The notes: generated by a model from the sequence alone, not told the origin. A stretch of DNA of 64,000 nucleotides from DATHAP01 sp963762865 (GCA_963762865.1 CAVXNC010000014.1:372001-436000); one strand, 5' to 3'. Positions 16,549 through 25,238 are shown, numbered from the stretch's first letter. A program made the numbers and translations.

Positions 16549-16577
16549 CTGTCAGGCGTGACACAGGCGACTAGTCT
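16549..16577 (+). promoter_or_regulatory. Probable promoter of the 2-oxoglutarate dehydrogenase gene
   Basis: CTGTCA (16549-16554), a 17-bp spacer and TAGTCT (16572-16577) form a housekeeping-type promoter 85 bp before the GTG of the dehydrogenase gene. A short hairpin (GCCTG-T-CAGGC) overlaps the -35 region. Confidence 0.45.
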
Positions 16578-16661
16578 GGGCGGGTCGAGAAACCGGCCAC
16601 CATCAGCCGATGCCTCCCCGAGCTCCGACCAGAACCTGCCAGGAAGAGGGCGATCACCGCC

Positions 16662-19600
16662 GTGTCACAGCCGACCGACTTCGGGACGAACGAGTGGCTC
16701 GTGGACGAGCTCTACCAGCAGTACCTGCAGGACAAGAGCTCGGTCGACAAGGCGTGGTGGGACTTCTTCGAGGACTACAAGCCGCTCGACGGGAGCCCCG
16801 CCAACGGAGGCGGCTCCAACGGCGGTGACTCCGGCCGGCAGACCGCCGGTGCCGCCACGGCCACCCCCGCCCCCGCGACCTCGGCCGCGTCCGGCACCCG
16901 GGCCCGCGCCGACGGCCCCGCCCCGGTGCAGGAGCAGGCGCCGGTCGAGGCGAAGGCCGCTGGGACCCCGGCGGCCGAGTCGAAGGCTGCCGAGCCGAAG
17001 GCTGCCGAGCCGAAGGCTGCCGAGCCGAAGGCCGCTGGCGCGAAGCCCGCTGCGGCCGAGTCCGCAGGTCCGCAGCCGGTCGCCTCGACCAAGCCGGCCC
17101 CGTCCGGCGCCACGCCGCTGAAGGGCCCGGCCGCCCGCGTCGTCACCAACATGAACGCCAGCCTTGCGGTGCCGACCGCGACCAGCGTGCGCGCCGTGCC
17201 GGCGAAGCTGCTCATCGACAACCGCACCGTCATCAACAACGCGCTGCAGCGCGGGCGGGGCGGCAAGGTCTCCTTCACCCACCTGATCGGCTTCGCGGTC
17301 GTCAAGGCGCTCGCCGAGATGCCGGAGATGAACAACGGCTTCACCGAGGTCGACGGCAAGCCGGCGGTGGTCAAGCCGGAGCACGTGAACTTCGGCCTGG
17401 CCATCGACGTCCAGAAGCCTGACGGCTCCCGGTCGCTGCTCGTGCCGTCCATCAAGGGTGCGGACGGCATGACGTTCGCTGAGTTCTGGGCGGCGTACGA
17501 GGACATCGTCCGGCGGGCGCGCAACAACAAGCTGACGGCCGACGACTTCGCCGGCACCACGATCTCCCTGACCAACCCCGGCACCATCGGCACCGTCCAC
17601 TCGGTGCCCCGGCTGATGGTCGGCCAGGGCACGATCATCGGCGTCGGCGCGATGGAGTACCCGGCCGAGTACCAGGGGGCGGCGCCGGAGACGCTGGCCC
17701 GTCTGGCGGTCAGCAAGATCATGACGCTGACCTCGACGTACGACCACCGCATCATCCAGGGCGCGCAGTCCGGCGACTTCCTGCGCCGGATCCACGGGCT
17801 GCTGCTGGGCGAGCAGGGCTTCTACGACGAGGTCTTCCGCGCGCTGCGGATCCCCTACGAGCCGATCCGCTGGGTGCGCGACATGACCGCGTCCCACGAG
17901 GACGACGTCGTCAAGCAGGCCCGGGTCCAGGAGCTGATCCACGCCTACCGGGTGCGCGGCCACCTGATGGCCGACACCGACCCGTTGGAGTTCCGCCAGC
18001 GCTCGCACCCCGACCTCGACGTCATCACCCACGGCCTGACGCTGTGGGACCTCGACCGGGAGTTCGCGACCGGCGGCTTCGGCGGCAAGCCGATGGCGAC
18101 GCTGCGCGAGATCCTCGGCGTGCTGCGCGAGTCCTACTGCCGCCGCATCGGCATCGAGTACATGCACATCCAGGACCCCGAGGAGCGGCACTGGATCCAG
18201 GAGCGGGTCGAGGTCCCCTTCGCCAAGCCGTCGCGCGAGGACCAGCTGACGATCCTGCGCCGGCTCAACGCCGCGGAGGCATTCGAGACCTTCCTGCAGA
18301 CCAAGTACGTCGGGCAGAAGCGCTTCTCCCTCGAGGGCGGCGAGTCGGTCATCCCGCTGCTCGACGAGGTCATGACATCGGCTGCCGAGGCCGGGCTGGA
18401 CGAGGTCACCATCGGCATGCCGCACCGCGGCCGCCTCAACGTGCTGGCCAACCTGGCCGGCAAGTCATACGGGCAGATCTTCCGCGAGTTCGAGGGCAAC
18501 CAGGACCCGCGCTCGGTGCAGGGCTCCGGCGACGTGAAGTACCACCTCGGCACCGAGGGCGAGTTCACCGCCCCGGACGGCAGCCGGACCAAGGTCTACC
18601 TGGCCGCCAACCCCTCGCACCTCGAGGCGGTCAACCCGGTGCTCGAGGGCATCACGCGCGCGAAGCAGGACCGCATCGACAAGGGCGAGCAGGGCTTCAC
18701 CGTGCTGCCCGTGCTGCTGCACGGCGACGCGGCCTTCGCCGGTCAGGGCGTCGTCGCCGAGACGCTGAACCTCTCGCAGCTGCGCGGCTACCGCACCGGT
18801 GGCTCCGTGCACGTGGTCATCAACAACCAGGTCGGCTTCACCACGTCGCCGGCCGCGTCGCGGTCGTCCTTCTACTGCACCGACGTGGCCCGGATGATCC
18901 AGGCGCCGATCTTCCACGTGAACGGCGACGACCCCGAAGCCAGTGTGCGCGTCGCGAAGCTGGCGTTCGAGTACCGCCAGACCTTCAGGAAGGACGTGGT
19001 CATCGACCTGGTCTGCTACCGCCGCCGCGGTCACAACGAGGGCGACGACCCGTCGATGACGCAGCCACTGATGTACGCGCTGATCGAGAACAAGCGGTCG
19101 GTGCGCAAGATCTACACCGAGTCGCTGATCGGCCGCGGTGACATCTCGGTCGAGGAGGCCGAGCAGGCGCTGCGTGACTACCAGGGCCAGCTCGAGCGAG
19201 TCTTCGCCGAGACCCGCGAGGCGATCGCCGAGTCGGCCGACGAAGGCACCGGCCACGGCATCGAGCCGCCGAAGGAGCAGAAGGCGTCGGTCGGCTCCAG
19301 CCGCCCGACCGCCGTCGACCTCGAGGTCATCAAGCGGATCGCCGACGCGCACGTCGCGATGCCCGACGGCTTCAGCGTTCACCCCAAGCTCATGCCGCTG
19401 CTGCAGCGCCGCGCGGCGATGGCGTCCGAGGGCGGCATCGACTGGGCGATGGGTGAGATCTTCGCGTTCGGGTCGCTGCTGCTCGAGGGCAAGCCGATCC
19501 GGCTGGCCGGGCAGGACTCGCGCCGCGGCACGTTCGTGCAACGACACGCTGTCCTCACCGACAAGCTCACCGGCGACGAGTGGGTCCCGCTGGCCAACCT

Positions 19601-20471
19601 CGACGAGGGACAGGCCCGCTTCTGGATCTACGACTCGCTGCTCTCGGAGTTCGCCGCGATGGGCTTCGAGTACGGCTACTCGGTCGCGCGGCCCGACGCG
19701 CTGGTGCTGTGGGAGGCGCAGTTCGGCGACTTCTTCAACGGCGCGCAGACGATCATCGACGAGTTCGTGTCGTCGTCGGAGCAGAAGTGGGGCCAGAGCT
19801 CCTCGGTCGTGCTGCTGCTCCCGCACGGCTTCGAGGGCCAGGGGCCGGACCACTCGTCCGGCCGCATCGAGCGGTTCCTCAGCATGTGCGCCGAGGACAA
19901 CATGACCGTGGCGCACCCGTCGACGCCGGCGTCGTACTTCCACCTGCTGCGGTGGCACGCCTACCACGAGCCGCGCCGGCCCCTGATCGTCTTCACCCCG
20001 AAGTCGATGCTCCGGCTGAAGGCGGCAGCGTCGGCCGCGGAGGACCTGACCAGCGGGTCGTTCCGTCCGGTGATCCCCGAGACCGTCGGTGACATCGAGG
20101 CGTCGGGCGTACGTCGCGTGCTGCTCTGCTCCGGGAAGGTCTACTACGACCTGCTGGCCGAGCGCGCCAAGCGGGCCGACGGTGACGGCGGGCAGGTCGC
20201 CATCCTCCGGCTCGAGCAGCTCGCGCCGCTCCCGGGAGCCGAGGTCGCCGATGCGGTCGCGGCCTACCCGGACGCCGAGCTGGTGTGGGTGCAGGAGGAG
20301 CCGGCGAACCAGGGGCCGTGGCCCTTCGTCGCGCTCAACCTGCCGGCCCACCTGGGCGGTCGAGCACTGATGTGCGTCTCGCGCGCCGCCTCGGCCTCCC
20401 CGGCCGCCGGGTCACACAAGAAGCACGACGCCGAGCAGCGCGAGCTCGTGCAGCGCGCGTTCACCCTCTGA
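16662..20471 (+). CDS. kgd: Multifunctional 2-oxoglutarate dehydrogenase/decarboxylase (E1 fused to E2o-like domain)
   Basis: A 1269-aa TCA-cycle enzyme of the actinobacterial Kgd/OdhA type. Residues 1-40 are the E1o N-terminal helix (NEWLVDELYQQYLQDKSSVDKAWWDFFEDY); about 45-150 are an Ala/Pro/Lys-rich linker with 15-bp repeats; about 150-385 are an E2o-like succinyltransferase domain without a lipoyl domain, with its active-site STYDHRIIQGAQSGDF; the remainder is TPP-dependent E1 (GMPHRGRLNVL, GDAAFAGQG, INNQVGFTT). It decarboxylates 2-oxoglutarate and, with external lipoyl E2 and E3, makes succinyl-CoA. GTG 16662 follows AGGAAGAGGG. No GarA-type regulator is adjacent. Confidence 0.95.
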   Translation: MSQPTDFGTNEWLVDELYQQYLQDKSSVDKAWWDFFEDYKPLDGSPANGGGSNGGDSGRQTAGAATATPAPATSAASGTRARADGPAPVQEQAPVEAKAAGTPAAESKAAEPKAAEPKAAEPKAAGAKPAAAESAGPQPVASTKPAPSGATPLKGPAARVVTNMNASLAVPTATSVRAVPAKLLIDNRTVINNALQRGRGGKVSFTHLIGFAVVKALAEMPEMNNGFTEVDGKPAVVKPEHVNFGLAIDVQKPDGSRSLLVPSIKGADGMTFAEFWAAYEDIVRRARNNKLTADDFAGTTISLTNPGTIGTVHSVPRLMVGQGTIIGVGAMEYPAEYQGAAPETLARLAVSKIMTLTSTYDHRIIQGAQSGDFLRRIHGLLLGEQGFYDEVFRALRIPYEPIRWVRDMTASHEDDVVKQARVQELIHAYRVRGHLMADTDPLEFRQRSHPDLDVITHGLTLWDLDREFATGGFGGKPMATLREILGVLRESYCRRIGIEYMHIQDPEERHWIQERVEVPFAKPSREDQLTILRRLNAAEAFETFLQTKYVGQKRFSLEGGESVIPLLDEVMTSAAEAGLDEVTIGMPHRGRLNVLANLAGKSYGQIFREFEGNQDPRSVQGSGDVKYHLGTEGEFTAPDGSRTKVYLAANPSHLEAVNPVLEGITRAKQDRIDKGEQGFTVLPVLLHGDAAFAGQGVVAETLNLSQLRGYRTGGSVHVVINNQVGFTTSPAASRSSFYCTDVARMIQAPIFHVNGDDPEASVRVAKLAFEYRQTFRKDVVIDLVCYRRRGHNEGDDPSMTQPLMYALIENKRSVRKIYTESLIGRGDISVEEAEQALRDYQGQLERVFAETREAIAESADEGTGHGIEPPKEQKASVGSSRPTAVDLEVIKRIADAHVAMPDGFSVHPKLMPLLQRRAAMASEGGIDWAMGEIFAFGSLLLEGKPIRLAGQDSRRGTFVQRHAVLTDKLTGDEWVPLANLDEGQARFWIYDSLLSEFAAMGFEYGYSVARPDALVLWEAQFGDFFNGAQTIIDEFVSSSEQKWGQSSSVVLLLPHGFEGQGPDHSSGRIERFLSMCAEDNMTVAHPSTPASYFHLLRWHAYHEPRRPLIVFTPKSMLRLKAAASAAEDLTSGSFRPVIPETVGDIEASGVRRVLLCSGKVYYDLLAERAKRADGDGGQVAILRLEQLAPLPGAEVADAVAAYPDAELVWVQEEPANQGPWPFVALNLPAHLGGRALMCVSRAASASPAAGSHKKHDAEQRELVQRAFTL
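16980..17039 (+). repeat. 15-bp tandem repeat in the kgd linker
   Basis: Four consecutive 15-bp units based on CCGAAGGCTGCCGAG (first unit starts with T, last unit diverged) code for the repeating AEPKA pentapeptide in the flexible linker. Unit number is likely to vary between strains by slippage without changing the catalytic domains. Confidence 0.8.
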
Positions 20472-20498
20472 CGCCGACGCCCCGACCGAGGACAACCG

Positions 20499-20675
20499 AT
20501 GTACTTCACCGACCGCGGCATCGAGGAGCTGGAGTCCCGGCGCGGCGAGGAGCAGGTCAGCCTCGCCTGGCTGGCCGGCCGGCTGCAGGAGTTCGTCGAC
20601 GCCAACCCGGACTTCGAGGTGCCCGTCGAGCGGCTGGCCACCTGGCTGGCCCGCCTCGATGACGACGAGGACTAG
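20499..20675 (+). CDS. DUF6104 family small protein
   Basis: A 58-aa acidic protein starting MYFTDRGIEELESRRGEEQV and ending with PVERLATWLARLDDDED. This matches the DUF6104 family, small actinobacterial proteins of unknown role. It lies 27 bp downstream of kgd on the same strand and is probably cotranscribed. Fully helical in outline, with no cysteines and no membrane segment, so a protein-binding role is conceivable. Confidence 0.8.
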   Translation: MYFTDRGIEELESRRGEEQVSLAWLAGRLQEFVDANPDFEVPVERLATWLARLDDDED

Positions 20676-20761
20676 CTCGACCCACCCCCTCGAGTGTGCG
20701 CCGACACACCACTCTGACGGCGGGCCCGGTGCGGCAGCGCACATTCAGCGGCAGTCGGGGC

Positions 20762-20812
20762 TTGACATCCGCCACTCGCGATATATCGTGGATCCACAGA
20801 CGCGATACATCG
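20762..20812 (+). promoter_or_regulatory. Promoter and twin palindromic operators of the DUF4097-padR operon
   Basis: TTGACA (20762-20767), 16 bp, then TATCGT (20784-20789) form a strong promoter. The perfect palindrome CGATATATCG (20779-20788) covers the -10, and the near-identical CGATACATCG (20803-20812) lies 24 bp further, covering the likely transcription start. This is the layout expected for tight autorepression by the PadR protein encoded second in the operon. The same two boxes recur at 25059-25094. Confidence 0.75.
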
Positions 20813-20828
20813 TGAAACGGAGACCGAC

Positions 20829-21647
20829 ATGCCGCAGTGGCGGATCGACAAGCCCCAGTCCCTCGACCTGGAGGGCGTCCGGCGCCTGGAGGTGCGGATG
20901 GTGGCCGGCAGCGTCGACGTGGTCGGCCGTACCGAGGACGCCGAGTCCGGCGCCGCCCAGGTGGAGGTCACCGAGGTCGACGGCCCGCTGACCGTCAGCC
21001 TGGAGAACGGCACCCTGACCATCGTCCACGAGCGGCTCACCTGGGGCGGCCTGCTGGACTGGGTCGGCAACCGCAAGGCCTCGGCCACCGTGTCCGTGTC
21101 GGTGCCCGCCGACTGCCCGGTCGAGCTCGGCGTCGTGTCCGCGGACGCGGTGGTCTCGGGCATCGTCGCCGACCGCACAGCGGTGAAGTCGGTGTCCGGG
21201 GACGTCACGCTCGACGGCGTACGGTCCGACATCACCGCACAGACCGTCAGCGGCGACCTCGAGACCCGCCAGCTGCTGGGCACGCTGCGCTTCACCACCG
21301 TCTCCGGCGACCTCACCGTGGTCAACGGCGCCAGCGACGCGGTGAAGGCCGAGACGGTGTCCGGTGACCTGACCCTCGACCTCGACCCGTCGGGCGGCGG
21401 GCGGATCGACCTGTCCAGCGTCTCGGGCGACGTCACCGTGCGGATGCCCGAGACGGTCGGCCTGACCGTCGACATCAAGACGATGAGCGGGTCGCTCGAC
21501 AGCGCCTTCTCCGGCACCCACACCGAGCGCAAGCCGGGCAAGGCGTCGCTGCACGGGCAGGTCGGCGACGGGGACGGCCGCCTCACGGCCAAGACCGTCT
21601 CCGGCGACATCACCCTGCTGCGGCGGAGCACCAAGGCGCCGGCGTGA
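20829..21647 (+). CDS. DUF4097 family beta-strand repeat protein
   Basis: A 272-aa protein without signal peptide or membrane helix. The C-terminal two thirds repeat the motif VSGD(V/L)T about every 20 residues (VSGDVTLDG, VSGDLETRQ, VSGDLTVVN, VSGDLTLDL, VSGDVTVRM, VSGDITLLR), the hallmark of the DUF4097 putative-adhesin fold, a right-handed beta-helix-like stack. DUF4097 genes are commonly paired with PadR regulators, as here (4-bp GTGA overlap). It probably acts as a cytoplasmic scaffold or membrane-stress protein; the real function is unknown. Confidence 0.82.
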   Translation: MPQWRIDKPQSLDLEGVRRLEVRMVAGSVDVVGRTEDAESGAAQVEVTEVDGPLTVSLENGTLTIVHERLTWGGLLDWVGNRKASATVSVSVPADCPVELGVVSADAVVSGIVADRTAVKSVSGDVTLDGVRSDITAQTVSGDLETRQLLGTLRFTTVSGDLTVVNGASDAVKAETVSGDLTLDLDPSGGGRIDLSSVSGDVTVRMPETVGLTVDIKTMSGSLDSAFSGTHTERKPGKASLHGQVGDGDGRLTAKTVSGDITLLRRSTKAPA

Positions 21648-22258
21648 GCCCCGTCTTCGCGCACGGGCGGCTGCGGCTCTACCTGCTGAAGCTGCTCGAC
21701 GAGAGCCCGCGGCACGGCTACGACGTGATCCGTGAGCTCGAGGACCGGTTCATGGGCCTCTACTCGCCCAGCGCCGGCACCGTCTACCCCCGGCTCGCCC
21801 GCCTCGAGTCCGAGGGACTGGTGACGCACGACGTCGTGGAGGGCCGCAAGATCTACCGGATCACCGAGTCCGGCCGGGCCGAGCTCGGCGAGCGGCAGGG
21901 CGACCTGGACGACCTCGAGCAGGAGATCGCCGGCTCGGTCCGCGACCTGGCGACCGAGATCCGCAGCGAGGTGCGCGGGTCGGTGCGCGACCTGCAGGCC
22001 GAGCTGAAGGCGGCCGCGAAGGACGTCCGCCGCGAGAACCGCGCGCAGGCCCGGGAGCACCGCTCGGCGACTCGGTCAGGTCGCGACAAGCACCGCGCCG
22101 AGGTGGACACGGCCATCGAGACGTTCCGTGCCGAGCTGCGCGCAGTCGTGCGCGGCAGCCCGCTCACCGCCGAGGGGGTCGCCGAGCTGCGGGCCGTGCT
22201 GTCACGGGCACTGGACGAGGTGCGCCGGCTCGCCGACGGCCCCGTCGACCGGCGCTGA
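21644..22258 (+). CDS. PadR family transcriptional regulator
   Basis: A 204-aa repressor. Residues 1-85 are the PadR winged helix (LRLYLLKLLDESPRHGYDVIRELEDRF, then SAGTVYPRLARLESEGLV and the wing VEGRKIYRITESGR). The C-terminal part is an unusually long charged coiled-coil (residues about 90-160: many Arg, Glu and Asp) rather than the short PadR dimer helix. It is translated with the DUF4097 gene and most likely binds the CGATATATCG boxes before the operon, and by sequence identity the set near 25060. Inducer unknown. Confidence 0.88.
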   Translation: MSPVFAHGRLRLYLLKLLDESPRHGYDVIRELEDRFMGLYSPSAGTVYPRLARLESEGLVTHDVVEGRKIYRITESGRAELGERQGDLDDLEQEIAGSVRDLATEIRSEVRGSVRDLQAELKAAAKDVRRENRAQAREHRSATRSGRDKHRAEVDTAIETFRAELRAVVRGSPLTAEGVAELRAVLSRALDEVRRLADGPVDRR

Positions 22259-22271
22259 CCACTGCGGTCAG
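22255..22271. terminator. Hairpin holding both convergent stop codons
   Basis: CTGACC (22255-22260) pairs with GGTCAG (22266-22271) around a 5-nt loop. The stem contains the padR TGA and, on the other strand, the TGA of the phosphotransferase gene, so one short structure could end transcription from both sides. Confidence 0.45.
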
Positions 22272-23302
22272 TCGGCGTCCTCGAGAGGCATCGGCCCGCG
22301 CTGCTCGAGCAGCCACGCCGGCACGCCCTCGATGAACGGAGCGCGCGTCGGGGCCTCAGCCGGCCACTCCATCGTGGCTCGTCGGTAGCAGTCGGCACGC
22401 GACACGCCACCGACCCGCACCGCCAGCCGGGCCGCGTCGCGCAGGTCGGCCGCCACCCACTCCCCCGTCCACGGCTCCAGGTAGGCGTCGCGCAGCCGGC
22501 GCACCTCCCGCGACGACTCGCCGACCTGGAGCAGGTCGGACACGACGCGCAAGCTGATCAGCAGCACGCCGAACGGGTGGCCGAGCACGCCGTCGCCCCA
22601 GTCGAAGACCCGCAACGGGCCGCCCGGCTCGGCGGGGCCGAAGACGTTGTTGTCGTGCAGGTCGTCGTGCTGCAGTGAGAGCGGGATGTCGTACGCCGCC
22701 AGCTCGGCGCACCGGGCGGCATAGGCTGGCTGCTCTGCGACCAGCTCGGCTCGCTGCTCCGCGGTGAGCCCGTCCTCCTCGCCGAGCAGCAGCAGCCGGT
22801 CGTCGGCGAGCAGCGCCTCCCGCATCGCAGGAAGCTGGTCGGGACCGGCGACCGTCAGCCCGGTGGCCCGCAGCTCGTCTGCCCAGGGCTCGAGACCGCG
22901 CTGCATGGCGGCGTACTCCTGGAACATCCGCGCCCACGCCCCCACGTCGGTGCGCGCGCCCTCCGACTCGCGCAGGGTCGGGCCGCCGTCGGGCAGCAGG
23001 AGGAAGCCGCGCTCGACGTCGAGCGCGAGCGGGGTCACGACGTGACCCGGCGCCCGGCGGACCAGGACCTGGTAGAGCGCCGGCTCGTGACCGACACCGC
23101 TGGTGCACGCCTTGAACCAGACCGGTCCCCGGTCGGTCGGGACCCGCCAGACCGCCGACCACGGCACCAGCCGCTCGGAGTCGCCGGGGCCGGTCGCGCG
23201 ACGGCCGACGGCCGCGAGCTGCTCCTCGACCCACTCGTCCGCGGCCGACCGCCAGACCGGGTCGCGCCACCGCGGCAGCGACACGTCCGGCTCGCCGGTC
23301 AC
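22268..23302 (-). CDS. Aminoglycoside phosphotransferase-like (APH) kinase
   Basis: A 344-aa protein-kinase-like phosphotransferase. The Brenner motif is LQHDDLHDNNVFG, with the catalytic Asp followed by Asn, and the metal-binding Asp lies in RVFDWGDGVLGHPFG. The N-terminal lobe has VWFKACTSGVGHEPALYQVL, where Lys would bind ATP phosphates. Such APH genes in actinobacteria usually act on small metabolites rather than antibiotics. Substrate unknown. It is the last of a run of minus-strand genes and is followed by a shared hairpin. Confidence 0.78.
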   Translation of the reverse strand: MTGEPDVSLPRWRDPVWRSAADEWVEEQLAAVGRRATGPGDSERLVPWSAVWRVPTDRGPVWFKACTSGVGHEPALYQVLVRRAPGHVVTPLALDVERGFLLLPDGGPTLRESEGARTDVGAWARMFQEYAAMQRGLEPWADELRATGLTVAGPDQLPAMREALLADDRLLLLGEEDGLTAEQRAELVAEQPAYAARCAELAAYDIPLSLQHDDLHDNNVFGPAEPGGPLRVFDWGDGVLGHPFGVLLISLRVVSDLLQVGESSREVRRLRDAYLEPWTGEWVAADLRDAARLAVRVGGVSRADCYRRATMEWPAEAPTRAPFIEGVPAWLLEQRGPMPLEDAD

Positions 23303-23323
23303 GCTGCCTCCCTCACGCTGGCC

Positions 23324-24295
23324 TCACGCCGGCCGGGTCAGGACGACCTTGCCGAAGACGTCGCCGCCGGCCAGCCTGCGGAAGCCCTCGACGGCGTCCT
23401 CGAGCGGCAGCACGGTGTCCACGACCGGGCGCACCCCGGTGGCCGCCATGAAGCGGACCAGCCGGTCGAGCTCGTCGCGGGTGCCCATCGTCGACCCCAC
23501 GATGCGCAGCTGCAGGAAGAAGACGCGACGCAAGTCGGTGACCGCTTGGTTCCCGCCGGTCGCGCCGGTCACGACGATGGTGCCGCCCTGCCGCAGCGAC
23601 TTGAGGCTGTGCTCCCAGGTCGGGACGCCGACGGTCTCCATCACCGCGTCGACGCGCTCGGGGAGCCGCGCACCGGGCTCGAAGGCCTGGTCGGCGCCGA
23701 GCTCGACGGCCCGGGCGCGCTTGCCCTCGTCCCGGCTGGTCGCCCACACCCGGATGCCGGCCGCCCGGCCGAGGGCGATGACCGCGGTCGCGACGCCGCC
23801 GCCGGCGCCCTGCACCAGGACCGTCGAGCCCGGCTGCACGTCGGCCTGGGTGAAGAGCATGCGGTACGCCGTCAGCCAGCTGGTCGGCAGGCACGAGGCC
23901 TCTTCGAAGCTCAGGTCGGCCGGCTTGGGCACCAGGTTGCGCCGGGGCACCTGCACCAGGTCGGCCAGCGTGCCGTCGTACTTCTCCGACAGCAGCGTGC
24001 GGCGCGGGTCGAGCGTCTCGTCGCCGCGGAAGTCGGGGTCGCCGACGATCGCGTGCACGACGACCTCGTTGCCGTCCTCGTCGATGCCGGCCCCGTCGCA
24101 GCCGAGCACCATCGGCAGCCGGTCCTCGGCCAGCCCGACGCCCTGCAGGGTCCACAGGTCGTGGTGGTTCAGCGACGAGGCGCGCAGCCGGACGGTCGTC
24201 CACCCGTCGCGCGGCGAGGGGTCGGCGTGCTCGCCCACGACCAGACCGGCCAGCGGGTCGTCGGTGTCGAAGCGGACCGCGGAGGCAGCGAGCAT
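23324..24295 (-). CDS. Zinc-type MDR oxidoreductase (quinone-oxidoreductase-like, no structural zinc)
   Basis: A 323-aa medium-chain dehydrogenase/reductase. GroES-like N-terminus (SSLNHHDLWTLQGVG, MVLGCDGAGI) and a Rossmann domain with VLVQGAGGGVATAVIALGRAAG, then an NADP(H)-like loop ATSRDEGKRARA. The four-Cys structural zinc site is missing, so it belongs to the quinone reductase/enoyl reductase side of the superfamily. ATG 24295 is preferred over 24307 because TATGGT lies 7 nt before it (leaderless). Substrate not predictable. Confidence 0.8.
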   Translation of the reverse strand: MLAASAVRFDTDDPLAGLVVGEHADPSPRDGWTTVRLRASSLNHHDLWTLQGVGLAEDRLPMVLGCDGAGIDEDGNEVVVHAIVGDPDFRGDETLDPRRTLLSEKYDGTLADLVQVPRRNLVPKPADLSFEEASCLPTSWLTAYRMLFTQADVQPGSTVLVQGAGGGVATAVIALGRAAGIRVWATSRDEGKRARAVELGADQAFEPGARLPERVDAVMETVGVPTWEHSLKSLRQGGTIVVTGATGGNQAVTDLRRVFFLQLRIVGSTMGTRDELDRLVRFMAATGVRPVVDTVLPLEDAVEGFRRLAGGDVFGKVVLTRPA

Positions 24296-24380
24296 GCGCG
24301 CGACCATACCCAGCGTCCGCCGCCGGTCATCCGGGGCGGGGTGCCGTCAGTCCCCGGGCGGGGTGAGGTCCGCCCTGAGG

Positions 24381-24839
24381 TCAGCCCTGCCGGTCCGCGG
24401 CCTCGGCGGCGCGCAGCCGGGCGACCATGACGTGCAGCATCGGCACCGCGACCTCGGGGTGGTCCTCGATCAGGTCGGCGAACGTCCACTTGGTGATCGC
24501 GAAGGTGCCCAGGCCGTCGGGTCCGGCGCGCACCTCGGCCGACCGGGGCAGCCCGTCGACCAGCGAGAGCTCGCCGAAGTACTCGCCCGTCCCCAGCCGG
24601 CCGTGCGGCTTGCCGTCGACGAGAGCCTCCGCAGACCCGGTCAGCACGACGTGCATCTCGACGCCGCGGGGCGAGAACGACCGGAAGCCGCTGACCTCCT
24701 CGCCCTGCACGATCACCGGGTCCCCCGCCGCGAAGCTCTCCTCGCGGCCGGCCTCGGCGATCCGGCGGAGCACCCGGGGCCGCAGGTCGTGGAAGAGGTC
24801 GACCTTCTCCAGGACCGCCACCAGCTCGTCGACACCCAT
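24381..24839 (-). CDS. Cyclic nucleotide-binding domain protein (Crp-type, no HTH)
   Basis: A 152-aa protein made of a single cNMP-binding beta-roll: LVAVLEKVDLFHDLRPRVLRRIAEAG, FAAGDPVIVQGEEV, the phosphate-binding cassette GTGEYFGELSLVDGLPRSAEV and a closing helix. The conserved Glu (GELSL) and Arg (RSAEV) that contact the nucleotide are present. It stops before any DNA-binding domain, so it cannot be a classical Crp and may sense or store cAMP. An AGGAG ribosome site precedes the ATG. Confidence 0.8.
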   Translation of the reverse strand: MGVDELVAVLEKVDLFHDLRPRVLRRIAEAGREESFAAGDPVIVQGEEVSGFRSFSPRGVEMHVVLTGSAEALVDGKPHGRLGTGEYFGELSLVDGLPRSAEVRAGPDGLGTFAITKWTFADLIEDHPEVAVPMLHVMVARLRAAEAADRQG

Positions 24840-25032
24840 GAGGACTCCTCGTCGCCCGGACCTCACTGCTCGTTGTCCGGACGGTAGATCCAGAGCGGCC
24901 CCGCGGCCAGGGATACGGCGGGAGTCGACGGAATCCGGGTGCGCCGGTACGCCGCAAAGCACCCCGGACCGGGCCAAGCCGACCCGAGCGGGGCGTCCGC
25001 GTGGTGGTGCGAAATTCGGCCAGGAAAACTCG

Positions 25033-25094
25033 CGATACATCTTGACTTCTGATTGACGCGATATATCGTCTATCTCGACAGACGCGATACATCG
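25033..25094 (+). promoter_or_regulatory. Promoter with three PadR-type boxes, second copy of the operon operator
   Basis: TTGACT (25042-25047), 16 bp and TATCGT (25064-25069) repeat the geometry of the 20762 promoter. The perfect palindrome CGATATATCG (25059-25068) covers the -10, CGATACATCG (25085-25094) covers the start region, and a third partial box CGATACATC (25033-25041) lies upstream of the -35. The box identity with the DUF4097-padR promoter points to control by the same repressor. Confidence 0.7.
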
Positions 25095-25124
25095 CGAACA
25101 TCCACGAACCACCCAGGAGTCGAC

Positions 25125-25238
25125 ATGACACGCACCGAGCGCCGGGCGGCCGACCGCCGCGGGACCGTTCCCACGGGGGTCCGCCGCGCCCAGCTGCCGC
25201 ACCGCACGCCGCGCCCCGTCCCGCCGCCGCTGGTCTGA
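25125..25238 (+). CDS. 37-aa Arg/Pro-rich micro-protein under PadR-type boxes
   Basis: ATG 25125 follows a CAGGAG ribosome site at a good distance and opens a 37-codon frame starting MTRTERRAADRRGTVPTGV and ending with PRPVPPPLV. It has nine Arg residues, seven Pro residues in the last half and no hydrophobic stretch, so it would be basic and disordered. Direct support for translation is the promoter, operators and ribosome site located in register upstream. No family recognised; it may be a leader peptide or a small regulatory protein. Confidence 0.5.
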   Translation: MTRTERRAADRRGTVPTGVRRAQLPHRTPRPVPPPLV

